Shown here piece by piece: positions 7,383 to 16,495 of a stretch of 64,000 bases of DNA. How positions within the stretch are numbered: the stretch's first letter is position 1; the number at the start of each line of letters is the position of its first letter. The stretch is taken from contig OZ244707.1 in the NCBI GenBank assembly GCA_965218875.1, positions 558,001-622,000 of the forward strand. The letters run 5' to 3'. The translations under genes were made by a program, and so were the position numbers. The notes below the pieces were generated by a model. That model made no database searches. It worked only from the letters and a program-made list of their open reading frames with translations, and was not told the DNA's origin. Origin of the DNA: CBDCMJ01 sp965218875 (GTDB taxonomy: Bacteria > Chloroflexota > Dehalococcoidia > Lucifugimonadales > UBA3495).

Positions 7383-9116
7383 ATGGTGACTGGCTTTCAG
7401 GACATCGCCGGCGAGGCCCGGAGGCGCTGGCAGGAGCTAACTGCCGGGGACCGGCCCTGGATACGCGTGGGCAGCGCCATGTGCGGGAAGGCGGCCGGCT
7501 GCGACGAGGTCATCGCCGCGGTGGAGAGCGCCCTAGAGCGGCAGGGTGTCGCGGCCAACGTCAGCCGGGTAGGTTGTCTGGGGCTATGCTACGCCGAGCC
7601 CCTGTTGGACGTCCAGTTCCCGGGAGGCCCCCGGGTGTTCTACGGCAACGTCTCTCCCGAAAAAGCGGACCGGATAGTAGCCTCCCACGTCGCCGGCGGA
7701 GTCCCGGACAGCGAGTTGGCCCTGGGTTACCTGGGCGACCCGGCTGCTCCGGCGGGCGGCCCGCTCGATCCGGGCGTTCCCGACCTGGACCGCCATCCCA
7801 TGCGGGCCATGGAGACGCGCATTGCTTTGCGCAATACGGGCAGCATAGACCCGGGGGACATATACCAGTACGTGGCCTCCGGGGGTTACGGGGCCCTCCA
7901 GAAAGCTCTCACCGGCATGACGCCGGAAGAGACCCTGGAGGAGGTGGCCAGGTCCGGGCTGAGGGGTCGCGGCGGGGCCGCTTTCCCCACCGGGACGAAG
8001 CTGAAGTTCCTAGCGGGGTCCTCCGCTCCGGTGAAGTACATCCTGTGCAATTGCGAGGAAGGAGACCCCGGGGCCTTCAACGACAAGGCTATCCTGGAAA
8101 GCGACCCCCACACCTTGGTGGAGGGCCTGATACTGGCTGGCTACGCCTGCGGGGCCAGCAACGGCTACATCTTCATTCGCCACGGACACGACGGCCCCAT
8201 AGACCGGTGCCGCGCCGCGGTCCGCCAGGCCCAGGAGTTGGGATTCCTGGGGGAGAACATACTGGGCTCCGGCTTCAGTTTCGACGCTGAGGTGGCCCTG
8301 ACCGGCGACTCCTACGTGGCCGGCGAGGAGAGCGGCCTGATGGAGGCCATCGAAGGCAAGCGCGCGATGCCCCGGTTCCGGCCGCCCTTCCCGGCCCAGT
8401 CGGGCCTGTTCGGCAAACCCACCAACATCAACAACGTGAAGACCCTTGCCTACATTCCCGAGATTGTTTCCAGGGGCGGCGAGTGGTTCGGCGCCATAGG
8501 CCACAATCAGAGCACCGGGACCGCCATCCTATGCCTCACCGGCTCGTTGAACTACACGGGCATGATCGAGGTGCCCTTGGGGTCGAACCTCAAGGACGTG
8601 CTGTACCAGGCGGCCGGGGGCGTGCCCAACGGCAAGGCGCTCAAGCTGGTGCAGACCGGCGGGCCGCTGGGCGGCGTCTTGGGGGCGGACAGCGTCGACG
8701 TGATTCTCGACTTCGAGGTCCTGCGCAGCGCCGGGGCGATTCTGGGGTCGGGCGGCATCATCGCCGCCGACGAGGACGCTTGCGCCGTCGACCTGACCCG
8801 TGCGTTAATAGCCTTTTGCCAGTACGAATCGTGCGGCAAGTGCTTTCCCTGCCGCATGGGCATGAGTCACTTGTTGGAGGTGCTGGAACGCATCTGCCGC
8901 CTGGAGGGCGTTCCCGAAGACCTGGAGACTATGCGCAAAGTCGGGGAAGACATGCAGGCCGGCTCCTTGTGCGGGCACGGCCAGCTGGGGTTCAACCCGG
9001 TGGCCTCGGCGCTGCGCCACTTCGGGGGCGAGTTCGAGGTGCATATCATGGGCCGCACCTGCCCCACGGGCCGGTGCCTGGCGCCCAGGTTCTCTCCCAA
9101 GCTTAACCGGAGGTGA
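7383..9116 (+). CDS. nuoF: NADH dehydrogenase subunit F-like flavoprotein with N-terminal thioredoxin-like domain
   Basis: A 577-residue FMN flavoprotein that oxidises or reduces NAD(H). An N-terminal thioredoxin-like ferredoxin domain carries Cys34 and Cys40 and a CLGLC pair near residue 65. The FMN/NADH site follows: GLRGRGGAAFPTGTK near 192 and CNCEEGDPGAFNDK. The [4Fe-4S] motif ESCGKCFPC is near 481, with the last ligand in GSLCGHGQ near 529. The short C-terminal tail has a CPTGRC pair. The fused N-terminal domain is typical of soluble hydrogenase and formate dehydrogenase diaphorase subunits rather than plain complex I NuoF. It lies about 100 bases after nuoE and about 100 bases before the NuoG-like gene. 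Confidence 0.92.
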   Translation: MVTGFQDIAGEARRRWQELTAGDRPWIRVGSAMCGKAAGCDEVIAAVESALERQGVAANVSRVGCLGLCYAEPLLDVQFPGGPRVFYGNVSPEKADRIVASHVAGGVPDSELALGYLGDPAAPAGGPLDPGVPDLDRHPMRAMETRIALRNTGSIDPGDIYQYVASGGYGALQKALTGMTPEETLEEVARSGLRGRGGAAFPTGTKLKFLAGSSAPVKYILCNCEEGDPGAFNDKAILESDPHTLVEGLILAGYACGASNGYIFIRHGHDGPIDRCRAAVRQAQELGFLGENILGSGFSFDAEVALTGDSYVAGEESGLMEAIEGKRAMPRFRPPFPAQSGLFGKPTNINNVKTLAYIPEIVSRGGEWFGAIGHNQSTGTAILCLTGSLNYTGMIEVPLGSNLKDVLYQAAGGVPNGKALKLVQTGGPLGGVLGADSVDVILDFEVLRSAGAILGSGGIIAADEDACAVDLTRALIAFCQYESCGKCFPCRMGMSHLLEVLERICRLEGVPEDLETMRKVGEDMQAGSLCGHGQLGFNPVASALRHFGGEFEVHIMGRTCPTGRCLAPRFSPKLNRR

Positions 9117-9218
9117 ACCGGGCCGGAATCCCGCCGGATGGAGGGCGGGGCTGAGACGGCCCGGCTGGCTCCCCAAGTTATTCCGCCAAGTGATCCCAAA
9201 GGACCAAGGTTGCGCGCC

Positions 9219-12056
9219 ATGGCCGACGAAATAACCATCAGCTTCGACGACGTAGAGGTCAAGACCCGGCCCGGCAAGATGGTGCTGGAAGCTGCCATAG
9301 AGGCGGGCATTTACATCCCCTACCTCTGCTACCATCCGGGCATGAAGACCTTCGCCGCCTGCCGCATGTGCGTGGTCGGCGTGGAGGGCGGCCGCGGCTA
9401 TCCGGCTTCTTGCGCCCTGCCAGTGCAAGACGGCATGAAGGTCCGGAACGAGACCGACGACGTGCAGCAGTTGCGGCGCTCCGTCATGGAGATGCTCGTG
9501 GCCGAGCACCCCAACGGCTGCCTCACCTGTCACCGCGTCGACCTCTGCGGGCCCTCCGACGTATGCCTGCGCAACGTGTCGGTCAACGACCGTTGCGTTA
9601 CCTGCCCCAAGAACGAGCGGTGCGAGCTTAAAGACACCGTCCGTTACCTCAACGTGGACTTGGAGTCCCCGCTGCAGTACAAGTACCGGAATATCCCCCT
9701 GGAGCTGGGCGATCCCTACTACGACCGGGACATGAACCTGTGCATCGTCTGCGGCCGTTGCGTGCGGGCTTGCGAGGAGCTCCGGGCCGACGACGCCATC
9801 TGCTTTGTCGACCGGGGCGGCGGCGCCCTGGTGGGCACCTCCTTCGGGTCGTCTCTCCTGGAGTCGGGCTGCGAGTTCTGCGGCGCCTGCATCGACGTTT
9901 GTCCCGTGGGCGCGCTGGTGGAGAGCGAACACAAGTGGGAGAAACCCGCCCGCGCCTCCCGGGTCGTGTGTTCCCTGTGTCCTGTGGGCTGTCAACTCAA
10001 CCTAGAGACCGACGCCGCAGGCCGCTTCATCCGGTCCGTCGCCGAGTTGAACGCGCCGGCCAACCGGGGTCAGGCGTGCTTTAGGGGCAAGTTCGGCCTC
10101 GAGTTTCTGAACCGCCGGGACCGCATCCAAACTCCCCTCGTCCGTCGCGGCGGCGTCCTCCAAGAGGCCACCTGGGATGAGGCCTTGGACCACGCGGCGG
10201 CGCGGCTGGCCGCACACAAGGGGGAAGGCTTCGCCTTGCTCACCGCCCCCGACAGCACCAACGAAGAACACTACCTGGCGCAAAAATTCGCCCGGGTGGT
10301 CATGCAGTCCAACAACGTCGACCAGACTTCCAACACTCATCCGGAACTGGTGCTGAGCCTGGAGAGGTCCCTGGGCTACGCCGCCGCGACCAACTCCATC
10401 TGGGACCTGGAGCGGTCCCAGTGCATCCTGGTGTTCAACTGCAACGTAACCGAGGAACAGAATGTGGCGGCGGTGCCCATCAAGAAGGCAGCCAAGGAGT
10501 CCGCCAAGCTGGTGGTGATAGACCCCAGGGAGGTGGAGCTCACCCGGTACGCCACCCTCTGGCTGCGGCCCACGCCTGGCGCAGAGCTCCTGCTTTTGGG
10601 TGCGATCTTGCGCTCTCTGATCGACCAAGGACTGGAGCGGACGGAGTGGCTGGAGGAAAACTGCGAGAGTCCCGCCACCCTGGTATACGCCCTGCACAAC
10701 CTGGATATGGAACAGGCCGCACAGGCCACCAACGTTTCCCTGGAGTCGATCGCGGAAGCCGCCAGGCTCTTCGGTCAGGCGGGAGCGGCGGCTGTCGTGT
10801 ACGCCCTGGACAACATTCCCGCCGCCCTGCAACGGGACTGCGTCCGGGCCCTGACCAACTTGACCCTGTTGACCGGCAACCTGGGCAGACCCGGATCCGG
10901 CCTCTACCCCCTGCGCCAGGGCGCAAATGAGCAGGGCGCTTGGGACGTGGGGTGCCTGCCGGACCGCTTGCCCGGATACGCCGCCGTTGTCGACGGCAGG
11001 GCCCGCGAGGCCCTGGAGTCGGCCTGGGAGTGCGCCCTGCCCGTTGCCCCCGGTATGGACACCGCTTCGGCCCTCGAGGCGGCCGCGGACGGTCGCCTGC
11101 GGGCCATGCTGTTGGTCGGCGACACCGCTGACCTGGAAAACGGGGCCTATGGGGACGGCGCCAAGGCGTTGGAAGCTCTGGAGGCACTGGAGTTTCTGGT
11201 GGTGGCCGACGCTTTCATGGGGCCGGCGGCCCAACGGGCCTCGGTGGTCCTGCCTCGGGCCGCCTTCGCCGAAAAAGACGGCACCTTCACCAACCTGGAG
11301 CGGCGCATCCAGCGGCTCAAGCCCGCCATGCGGGACGAGAGCTCGCAGGCCCGCCCGGAGAGTTGGGTGTTGTGCCAACTGGCCCAGCGCATGGGGCACG
11401 CCGGCTTCGGCAGTCCTTCCGCCGCGGAGACCATGGACGAGATCGCCCGGGTGACGCCCATTTACGGCAGCGTTTCCTACCAACGGCTGGAGGCTTCGGG
11501 AGGTCTGGTGTTTCGCACCCACCTGGACAGCCCGCAGCCCACGCAAGTCTTGTATTCGGGCCGGGAGCACCGGGGAATCCAGTGGCCGTGTCCCTCTCCC
11601 GACGCTGAGACCACCCCCACCCTGTACGCGGGCGGCTTTCCCGGGCAGAAGGCCGATTTTGAGACGCCCCAGTTTCGGGTCGCGGAACCCCCGCGGGACG
11701 CCAGCTACCCTGCTCTATTGGTCCCGGGCCGGGTGCTGCTCCAGGCCGGCCGGGAATTCGAGGTGGTCAAGGGGCAGCGCAACCGCATCGTCAGGGAAGA
11801 CCGGCTGGAGCTCAATCCCGGGGACGCCGCCGCCTGGGACATTCAGGACGGCGACCGGGTGGAGGTCTGGGACGGCGGCCACAGCATCACCGGCCGGGCG
11901 GTGGTTCTGCCGTCTATACCTCCCGGGGTCATCGGCGTGACCTCCCTTTTCGGCCAGATGGTGCTGGAGCTCCAGGACAGCACGCACCCGGTGCCGGCCT
12001 CCCGCCTCCCCGGGTTGCGGATACGCCCGGCGCGAATTGCCAAGGTCGAAGCCTGA
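9219..12056 (+). CDS. nuoG: NuoG / formate dehydrogenase alpha-like iron-sulfur molybdopterin protein lacking the catalytic Cys/Sec
   Basis: A 945-residue protein from ATG 9219 (the frame is open upstream to 9138, but that part is not conserved). Domains in order: a [2Fe-2S] ferredoxin (Cys37, 48, 51, 65); a His-Cys [4Fe-4S] motif (His97, Cys101, 104, 110); two classical [4Fe-4S] clusters (Cys175-185 and 218-228); then a bis-MGD molybdopterin domain with its own cluster ligands (Cys251, 254, 258, 287). Where formate dehydrogenases carry the Mo-ligating Cys or Sec followed by a conserved His, this protein reads VDQTSNTHPEL (about 366-376). The C-terminal HTGTMT contact is also replaced, by QAGREF. 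It is probably an electron-transfer NuoG-like subunit rather than an active formate dehydrogenase. Confidence 0.8.
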   Translation: MADEITISFDDVEVKTRPGKMVLEAAIEAGIYIPYLCYHPGMKTFAACRMCVVGVEGGRGYPASCALPVQDGMKVRNETDDVQQLRRSVMEMLVAEHPNGCLTCHRVDLCGPSDVCLRNVSVNDRCVTCPKNERCELKDTVRYLNVDLESPLQYKYRNIPLELGDPYYDRDMNLCIVCGRCVRACEELRADDAICFVDRGGGALVGTSFGSSLLESGCEFCGACIDVCPVGALVESEHKWEKPARASRVVCSLCPVGCQLNLETDAAGRFIRSVAELNAPANRGQACFRGKFGLEFLNRRDRIQTPLVRRGGVLQEATWDEALDHAAARLAAHKGEGFALLTAPDSTNEEHYLAQKFARVVMQSNNVDQTSNTHPELVLSLERSLGYAAATNSIWDLERSQCILVFNCNVTEEQNVAAVPIKKAAKESAKLVVIDPREVELTRYATLWLRPTPGAELLLLGAILRSLIDQGLERTEWLEENCESPATLVYALHNLDMEQAAQATNVSLESIAEAARLFGQAGAAAVVYALDNIPAALQRDCVRALTNLTLLTGNLGRPGSGLYPLRQGANEQGAWDVGCLPDRLPGYAAVVDGRAREALESAWECALPVAPGMDTASALEAAADGRLRAMLLVGDTADLENGAYGDGAKALEALEALEFLVVADAFMGPAAQRASVVLPRAAFAEKDGTFTNLERRIQRLKPAMRDESSQARPESWVLCQLAQRMGHAGFGSPSAAETMDEIARVTPIYGSVSYQRLEASGGLVFRTHLDSPQPTQVLYSGREHRGIQWPCPSPDAETTPTLYAGGFPGQKADFETPQFRVAEPPRDASYPALLVPGRVLLQAGREFEVVKGQRNRIVREDRLELNPGDAAAWDIQDGDRVEVWDGGHSITGRAVVLPSIPPGVIGVTSLFGQMVLELQDSTHPVPASRLPGLRIRPARIAKVEA

Positions 12057-12190
12057 GCGTGAGGGGGGACGGGGAAGGTCTATGGTCGATATTCCGGACC
12101 GCGGCGCTAACGGCCGGGAGGCCTGGTGAGGCGGCCCGGAAAACCGCCCGAAATCACGTATTGATAGAGTGCGCCGGCCAGGAGTAACCT

Positions 12191-12958
12191 ATGGTAAACG
12201 AGGCCATGGTCACGAACACGAAGCACTCGGAGATAAAACCCAATCCCGGGTTGCCCACGGCCAAGCTGGTCTCCAGAAGGGACGTCAGCGAAGACCTGAT
12301 GGTCATCAAGCTGCGGCCCGAAGACGGTCCCTTGAGGTTCAAGCCCAGCCAGTACTGCACCCTGGGGTTGAACGGGATCGAGCGGGCCTATTCCATCGCC
12401 TCCGCGCCCCACGAGCCGCTGCTGGAAATCTTCGTGGAGTTGGTGCCCGACGGGGAGCTGACCCCGTTGATGTTCCGGATGGAAATCGGCGATTGCATGT
12501 CCATACGCCCCAGGGCCAAGGGCATTTTCACCATGGACCAGAAAGTGCATCACCACTTTCAGTTGGCCACGGTGACCGGAGTCGCCCCCTTCATCAGCAT
12601 CATCCGCGACTACTTCCACCACGGGGGGGAGGGCCACAAGTTCTACCCGCTGCTGGGGGCCAGCTACGCCGATGAGCTGACCTACGACGAAGAGCTTTTC
12701 GCGTGGGCCCGGGAGCATCCCGAGGTGGTGGAGTTCGTTCCCACGGTCAGCCGCCCCAACGAAGAGCGCAACTCCGGGTGGCAGGGGACAAAAGGCCGGG
12801 TCAACCAGATCGCCGAGGAGTACCTGGCCAAGTTTGACCTGCCTCTGGACGACGCCATGGTCTACGCCTGCGGCCACCCGGGCATGATCGAGGACGTCAA
12901 GGAAAAGTTCCTCCCCCAGGGCTGGAAGTTCAAGGAGGAGCGGTTCTGGAAGCAGTAG
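12191..12958 (+). CDS. fpr: Ferredoxin-NADP+ reductase family flavoprotein
   Basis: A 255-residue FAD protein of the bacterial ferredoxin/flavodoxin-NADP+ reductase type. The FAD motif RAYSIAS is at 65-71, the NADP-binding segment TGVAPFIS is near 129, and the C-terminal YACGHPGMIEDVKEKF motif is followed by the typical KEERFWKQ ending. ATG 12191 has AGGAG seven bases upstream. It follows the NuoG-like gene by about 130 bases on the same strand. Together they suggest exchange of electrons between NAD(H), NADP(H) and ferredoxin; that link is inferred from position. Confidence 0.85.
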   Translation: MVNEAMVTNTKHSEIKPNPGLPTAKLVSRRDVSEDLMVIKLRPEDGPLRFKPSQYCTLGLNGIERAYSIASAPHEPLLEIFVELVPDGELTPLMFRMEIGDCMSIRPRAKGIFTMDQKVHHHFQLATVTGVAPFISIIRDYFHHGGEGHKFYPLLGASYADELTYDEELFAWAREHPEVVEFVPTVSRPNEERNSGWQGTKGRVNQIAEEYLAKFDLPLDDAMVYACGHPGMIEDVKEKFLPQGWKFKEERFWKQ

Positions 12959-13069
12959 CACCCGGCCGAAAGAGGGCCGCCGGCAAGTGACCGCCGCCGG
13001 AGCCCGCTGAGTTGACCGCCAGACTGGAATGGCTGGGCAATTCCTCCGTAACGCCGAACAGGTCAGGGG

Positions 13070-13193
13070 TCATTTAATCGCCGGCCTCTAAACCGTTTCA
13101 TTGTGATAAACCTTGTCATTCTGAGCGTAGCGAAGAATCTCAACTACGGCTGATAGACCCTTCACTTCGTTCAGGGTGACAACCAAAAGACCC
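13070..13193 (+). repeat. Dispersed repeat of about 125 bp, copy 1
   Basis: This block matches, in inverted orientation, the block at 54062-54187 over nearly its whole length: CCGGCCTCTAAACC, then TTGTCATTCTGAGCGTAGCG, AAGAATC, ACCCTTCACTTCGTTC, AGGGTGACAA and finally AAAAGACCC. It contains short inverted repeats (ATTCT...AGAAT) and no gene. It abuts the mutS start. A third copy begins at the right edge of the window. Confidence 0.8.
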
Positions 13194-13214
13194 TGCCGAG
13201 CAGGTGGGTGGGCC

Positions 13215-15848
13215 TTGACGCCGATTCGCCGTCAGTACCTAAAGATCAAAGCGGTCTACCCCGACGCCATCCTCCTCTTCCGCTTGGGCGACTTCTACGA
13301 GACCTTTGACGACGACGCCCGCCGGGCCTCTCAGGAACTGGACATAACCCTTACCTCCCGAAGCATGGGCAAGGACCTGCGGGTGCCCATGGCCGGCGTC
13401 CCGGCCCACTCCCTGGACAGCTACCTGGGCCGCCTGGTCAAGAAGGGTTTTCAGGTGGCCATCTGCGAGCAACTCACCGATCCCTCCACTTCCAAGGGCC
13501 TGGTGGAGCGGGACGTGGTCCGGGTGGTAAGCCCGGGAACCGTAACGGAGACGGACCTGCTGGAGCAGGACGTAAACAACTACCTGGCCGCCGTGGTGGA
13601 GGAGGGCGCCCAGGCGGGGCTGGCCTACGTTGACATAAGCACGGGGGAATTCTACGCCTCCCAGGTGGCATTGGACCGGCTGGGCCTGGAGTTGGAGCGG
13701 GTATCCCCCGCCGAGGTCCTGCACCCCAAGTCGGACACCCCGCCCTCATGGCTCGTTCCCGGCGTCGATGCCCCGTCCTATCGGACCATGCCCCTAGACC
13801 CGGCGGTCTTCGATGGCGAAGCCGCCGCCCAGGCCCTCCTCTCCCACTACGGAGCCCTGTCCCTGGAGTCCTTCGGCTGCGAGTCGCTGCCCCTGGCCAC
13901 CAGGGCCGCCGGGGGCATAGTGGACTTCTTGGCCACCCGGAAAGTGGGCAGGCTCCAACTGGCCAACCTGTCGGTTTACGTCACGGACGGTTTCATGGCC
14001 CTGGACGCCCAGACCCGCCGCAACCTGAATCTCTTTTCTGCCCCGCGCTCCGATAAGAAAGAGGACTCCCTGCTGGGAGTCCTGGACCTCACCAAGACGC
14101 CCATGGGAGGCCGCCTGCTGCGGCAGTGGCTGGGGCGGCCGTTGTTGGACCTGGCGGAATTGACTCGGCGCCAGGAGGCGGTGGCCTGGTTCTTCGAGGA
14201 CGGGTTCCGCCGGGCCGGCGCGGTGTCCCTGTTGGACCGGATGCCCGACTTGGAGCGGATAGTGGGCCGGACCAACGCGGGTTCCGTGTCGCCCAGGGAG
14301 CTGAAGTCCCTGCAAGCGGGACTGGAGACCATCCCGAAGCTGGCGGCGGAGCTGAGCGGGGTCCCTCCCCAGGACGGCGACCGAGATGCGTCCCCAGCGG
14401 CAGGCGCCGTGGACTGGCTGTCGGCCCAGTTGGCCCCCCTGCCTTCCCTGGCCGGCCTCATCGATCAAGCCATCTCCCCAGACCCCGAGGGCGAGGTGGG
14501 CGGCGGGGGCGTCATCCGTGACGGCTTCTCCGCCGAACTGGATGAGTTGAAGCGAGCTTCCCGGGATGCCCGCGGCTTCATAGCTGGTCTGGAGCGCAAG
14601 GAGCGGGAGCGCACCGGCATCAAGGGGCTCCGGGTTGGCTACAACCAGGTTTTCGGCTACTACATCGAGGTCAGCAAGGCCAACATGTCCCAGGTCCCCC
14701 CGGACTACGTGCGGCGGCAAACCCTGGCCAACGGCGAGCGGTATGTCATACCCGAGCTCAAGGAGTACGAATCACAAGTGCTCAGTGCCCGGGAGGGCCT
14801 GGAGGAACTGGAGCGTTCCATCTACCGCCGCGTCTACCGGCAGGTGGGCGACGCCTCGGCGGAGATCGGCAAGAGGGCTTCAGCCATCGCCCACGTGGAC
14901 GTGTTCGCCTCCCTGGCCGAGGTGGCGGTGCGCCAGGGGTACGTCCGTCCCACGCTGGACCAGGGCAACGCCATTTCCATCACGGCGGGGAGGCACCCCG
15001 TGGTTGAGACGGTCCTGGAGCCCGGGGCCTTCGTGCCCAACGACGTCTCCCTGGGCGGCAACGACCCGGGAGTCATAGTCCTCACCGGGCCGAACATGGC
15101 CGGCAAGTCCACCTACATCCGCCAGGTTGCCCTGATTACCCTGATGGCCCAAATCGGCAGCTTCGTGCCGGCCGCCCAGGCCGGCATCGGCCTGGTGGAC
15201 CGCATCTTTACCCGGGTGGGGTTGCAGGACGACCTGGCCGCGGGCCAGTCCACCTTCATGGTGGAGATGGTGGAGACCGCGGCCATCCTGAACCAGGCCA
15301 CGTGCCGCTCGCTGGTCGTCCTCGACGAGATAGGCCGGGGCACCAGCACCTACGACGGCCTGGCCATCGCCAGGTCGGTGGTGGAACACCTGCACAACGA
15401 CCGCCGGCTGGGATGCAAGACGCTGTTCGCCACCCACTATCACGAGCTGACGGAGCTGGCCGGCGCTCTGCCCGGCGTGCGCAACTTCAGCGTCGCGGTT
15501 TCCGAAGAAGCCGGGAACGTCGTGTTTTTGCACCGCATCGTGCCGGGAGGCGCCGACAAGAGCTACGGCGTGCACGTTGCCCAGTTGGCCGGGCTGCCCC
15601 AGGGGGTCATCAGCCGCGCCTGGGAAGTGCTGGCCGGCCTGGAAGGCCGCGGCGTCAAGCCCCGCGGGGTCCCGGGCAACGGGTCCCACCTGCCCGAAGG
15701 CCAGCAAATACCTCTGTTCCACCCGGCGCAGCCGTTGCTCCGGGAGATACGGGGGCTGGATATCCCCAACATGACGCCCCTGGAGGCCATCAACGCCCTG
15801 TACAATCTCCAACGGGAGGCCATGGACCAGGGGGAAGACCTTCAATAA
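13215..15848 (+). CDS. mutS: DNA mismatch repair protein MutS
   Basis: An 877-residue mismatch-recognition ATPase. The mismatch-intercalating motif FYE is in LGDFYETF near residue 27. The ATPase has Walker A TGPNMAGKST near 625, Walker B LDEIGRGTSTYDG, and ATHYHEL. I chose TTG 13215 (LTPIRRQYL...), where MutS homologues start, with a purine-rich AGGTGGGTGGG upstream. The frame is open back to a GTG at 13176, but that GTG lies inside the dispersed repeat and adds 13 non-homologous residues. mutL lies about 1.1 kb downstream on the same strand, separated by the Sec-ArsC-like and HAD genes. Confidence 0.96.
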   Translation: MTPIRRQYLKIKAVYPDAILLFRLGDFYETFDDDARRASQELDITLTSRSMGKDLRVPMAGVPAHSLDSYLGRLVKKGFQVAICEQLTDPSTSKGLVERDVVRVVSPGTVTETDLLEQDVNNYLAAVVEEGAQAGLAYVDISTGEFYASQVALDRLGLELERVSPAEVLHPKSDTPPSWLVPGVDAPSYRTMPLDPAVFDGEAAAQALLSHYGALSLESFGCESLPLATRAAGGIVDFLATRKVGRLQLANLSVYVTDGFMALDAQTRRNLNLFSAPRSDKKEDSLLGVLDLTKTPMGGRLLRQWLGRPLLDLAELTRRQEAVAWFFEDGFRRAGAVSLLDRMPDLERIVGRTNAGSVSPRELKSLQAGLETIPKLAAELSGVPPQDGDRDASPAAGAVDWLSAQLAPLPSLAGLIDQAISPDPEGEVGGGGVIRDGFSAELDELKRASRDARGFIAGLERKERERTGIKGLRVGYNQVFGYYIEVSKANMSQVPPDYVRRQTLANGERYVIPELKEYESQVLSAREGLEELERSIYRRVYRQVGDASAEIGKRASAIAHVDVFASLAEVAVRQGYVRPTLDQGNAISITAGRHPVVETVLEPGAFVPNDVSLGGNDPGVIVLTGPNMAGKSTYIRQVALITLMAQIGSFVPAAQAGIGLVDRIFTRVGLQDDLAAGQSTFMVEMVETAAILNQATCRSLVVLDEIGRGTSTYDGLAIARSVVEHLHNDRRLGCKTLFATHYHELTELAGALPGVRNFSVAVSEEAGNVVFLHRIVPGGADKSYGVHVAQLAGLPQGVISRAWEVLAGLEGRGVKPRGVPGNGSHLPEGQQIPLFHPAQPLLREIRGLDIPNMTPLEAINALYNLQREAMDQGEDLQ

Positions 15849-15977
15849 CGGCTTCAAAAACTTCAATGGCTTGGCGGCGTCTTGCGTCGCCGCCCTGCCC
15901 CCATCGATTAAGATGGGAGTAGCAAACAAACCGGCCGCGGCGCGCCGGGTTGCCGCCGGCGGCCAAGGGGGGCGCCC

Positions 15978-16337
15978 ATGAGCGAGAAAGCGGCGTTATA
16001 CTGGTGGCCCCGTTGATCTTCCTGCCGGAAAGTAAGAGAGTTGCTCTTGCAAAGCGGTGTCGAGATTGAGGAGCGGGACTTCTTCAAGGACCGGCTCACC
16101 GAGGAAGAAATCCGGGGCCTGGCGGCAGACGTGGGCATTTCCCAGTTGTTCGCCCGGCGCAGCCCCAGCTTGAAGCAACTGGGGCTGGCCGACCAGGAGC
16201 TTTCCGAGGACCGGATGGTGGAACTGATGCTCCAGGAACCTCGGCTGGTCCGCCGCCCTCTGGTGCTGCTAGACGGCCGGTTGCTGGTGGGGGCCAACCT
16301 GAAGGCGGTCGAAGCCGCCCTGGGCCGGGCAGGGTAG
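15978..16337 (+). CDS. Selenocysteine-containing ArsC/Spx-like protein with U-S-S-C motif (in-frame TGA at 16014-16016)
   Basis: ATG 15978, behind AAGGGGGG, opens a frame reading ALYWWPR, then TGA (16014-16016), then SSCRKVRELLLQSGV and onward to TAG 16337. With the TGA read as selenocysteine the product is 119 residues: Sec13, Cys16, the beta-alpha-beta thioredoxin fold, IEERDFFKDRLT, and the RRPLVLLDGRLLVGAN block typical of ArsC/Spx proteins. Family members have NPRC or YPxC at this spot, so Sec replaces the catalytic cysteine and USSC replaces CxxC. A seven-pair hairpin follows the TGA at SECIS distance. A start after the TGA (TTG 16041) would lose the active site. The substrate is unknown: arsenate reduction, or a thiol-disulfide or peroxide reductase. 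Confidence 0.85.
16014..16050 (+). promoter_or_regulatory. Bacterial SECIS element of the ArsC/Spx-like gene
   Basis: GTAAGAG (16032-16038) pairs with CTCTTGC (16044-16050), seven pairs including one G-U, around the loop AGTTG (16039-16043). The loop starts 22 bases after the TGA at 16014-16016 and has G in its second position, like the loop in the UGSC gene. Confidence 0.72.
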
Positions 16338-16429
16338 GCGTCGCCGGCCCGGGCCGGTCCCAATATCGCGTTCCGCAATCGTGGGCCAAGTGTATTATCG
16401 TAAGTGTGTTATTGGCGGCATACTTGCTA

Positions 16430-16435
16430 TATAAT
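16430..16435 (+). promoter_or_regulatory. Putative -10 box upstream of the HAD-mutL pair
   Basis: A perfect TATAAT in a short AT-rich stretch (16390-16440), about 60 bases before the HAD start. The -35 is weak (GTTATT or TTGGCG at imperfect spacing), so the exact promoter is uncertain. Confidence 0.4.
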
Positions 16436-16495
16436 TAATCCCCGGCCTTAGGCGCAACCATCCGCGTGGGCAACCCACGCCGTCGGGACCGGTGC

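Noticed and set aside
10320..10350. Possible selenocysteine in the formate dehydrogenase-like subunit
   Set aside because: No TGA occurs in frame; the catalytic position reads as Gln/Thr/Ser codons.
10002..11570. Minus-strand open frame of 522 codons opposite the NuoG-like gene
   Set aside because: Antisense shadow of a gene with clear iron-sulfur and molybdopterin motifs.
13094..13190. CRISPR or tRNA at the repeat-like block
   Set aside because: Only one unit is present per site, without regular spacers, and no cloverleaf or TψC-arm sequence is visible.
15845..15905. Hairpin after mutS (GGCGGCG...CGCCGCC) considered as a terminator
   Set aside because: No T-run follows the stem on the plus strand; it is only a GC-rich palindrome.
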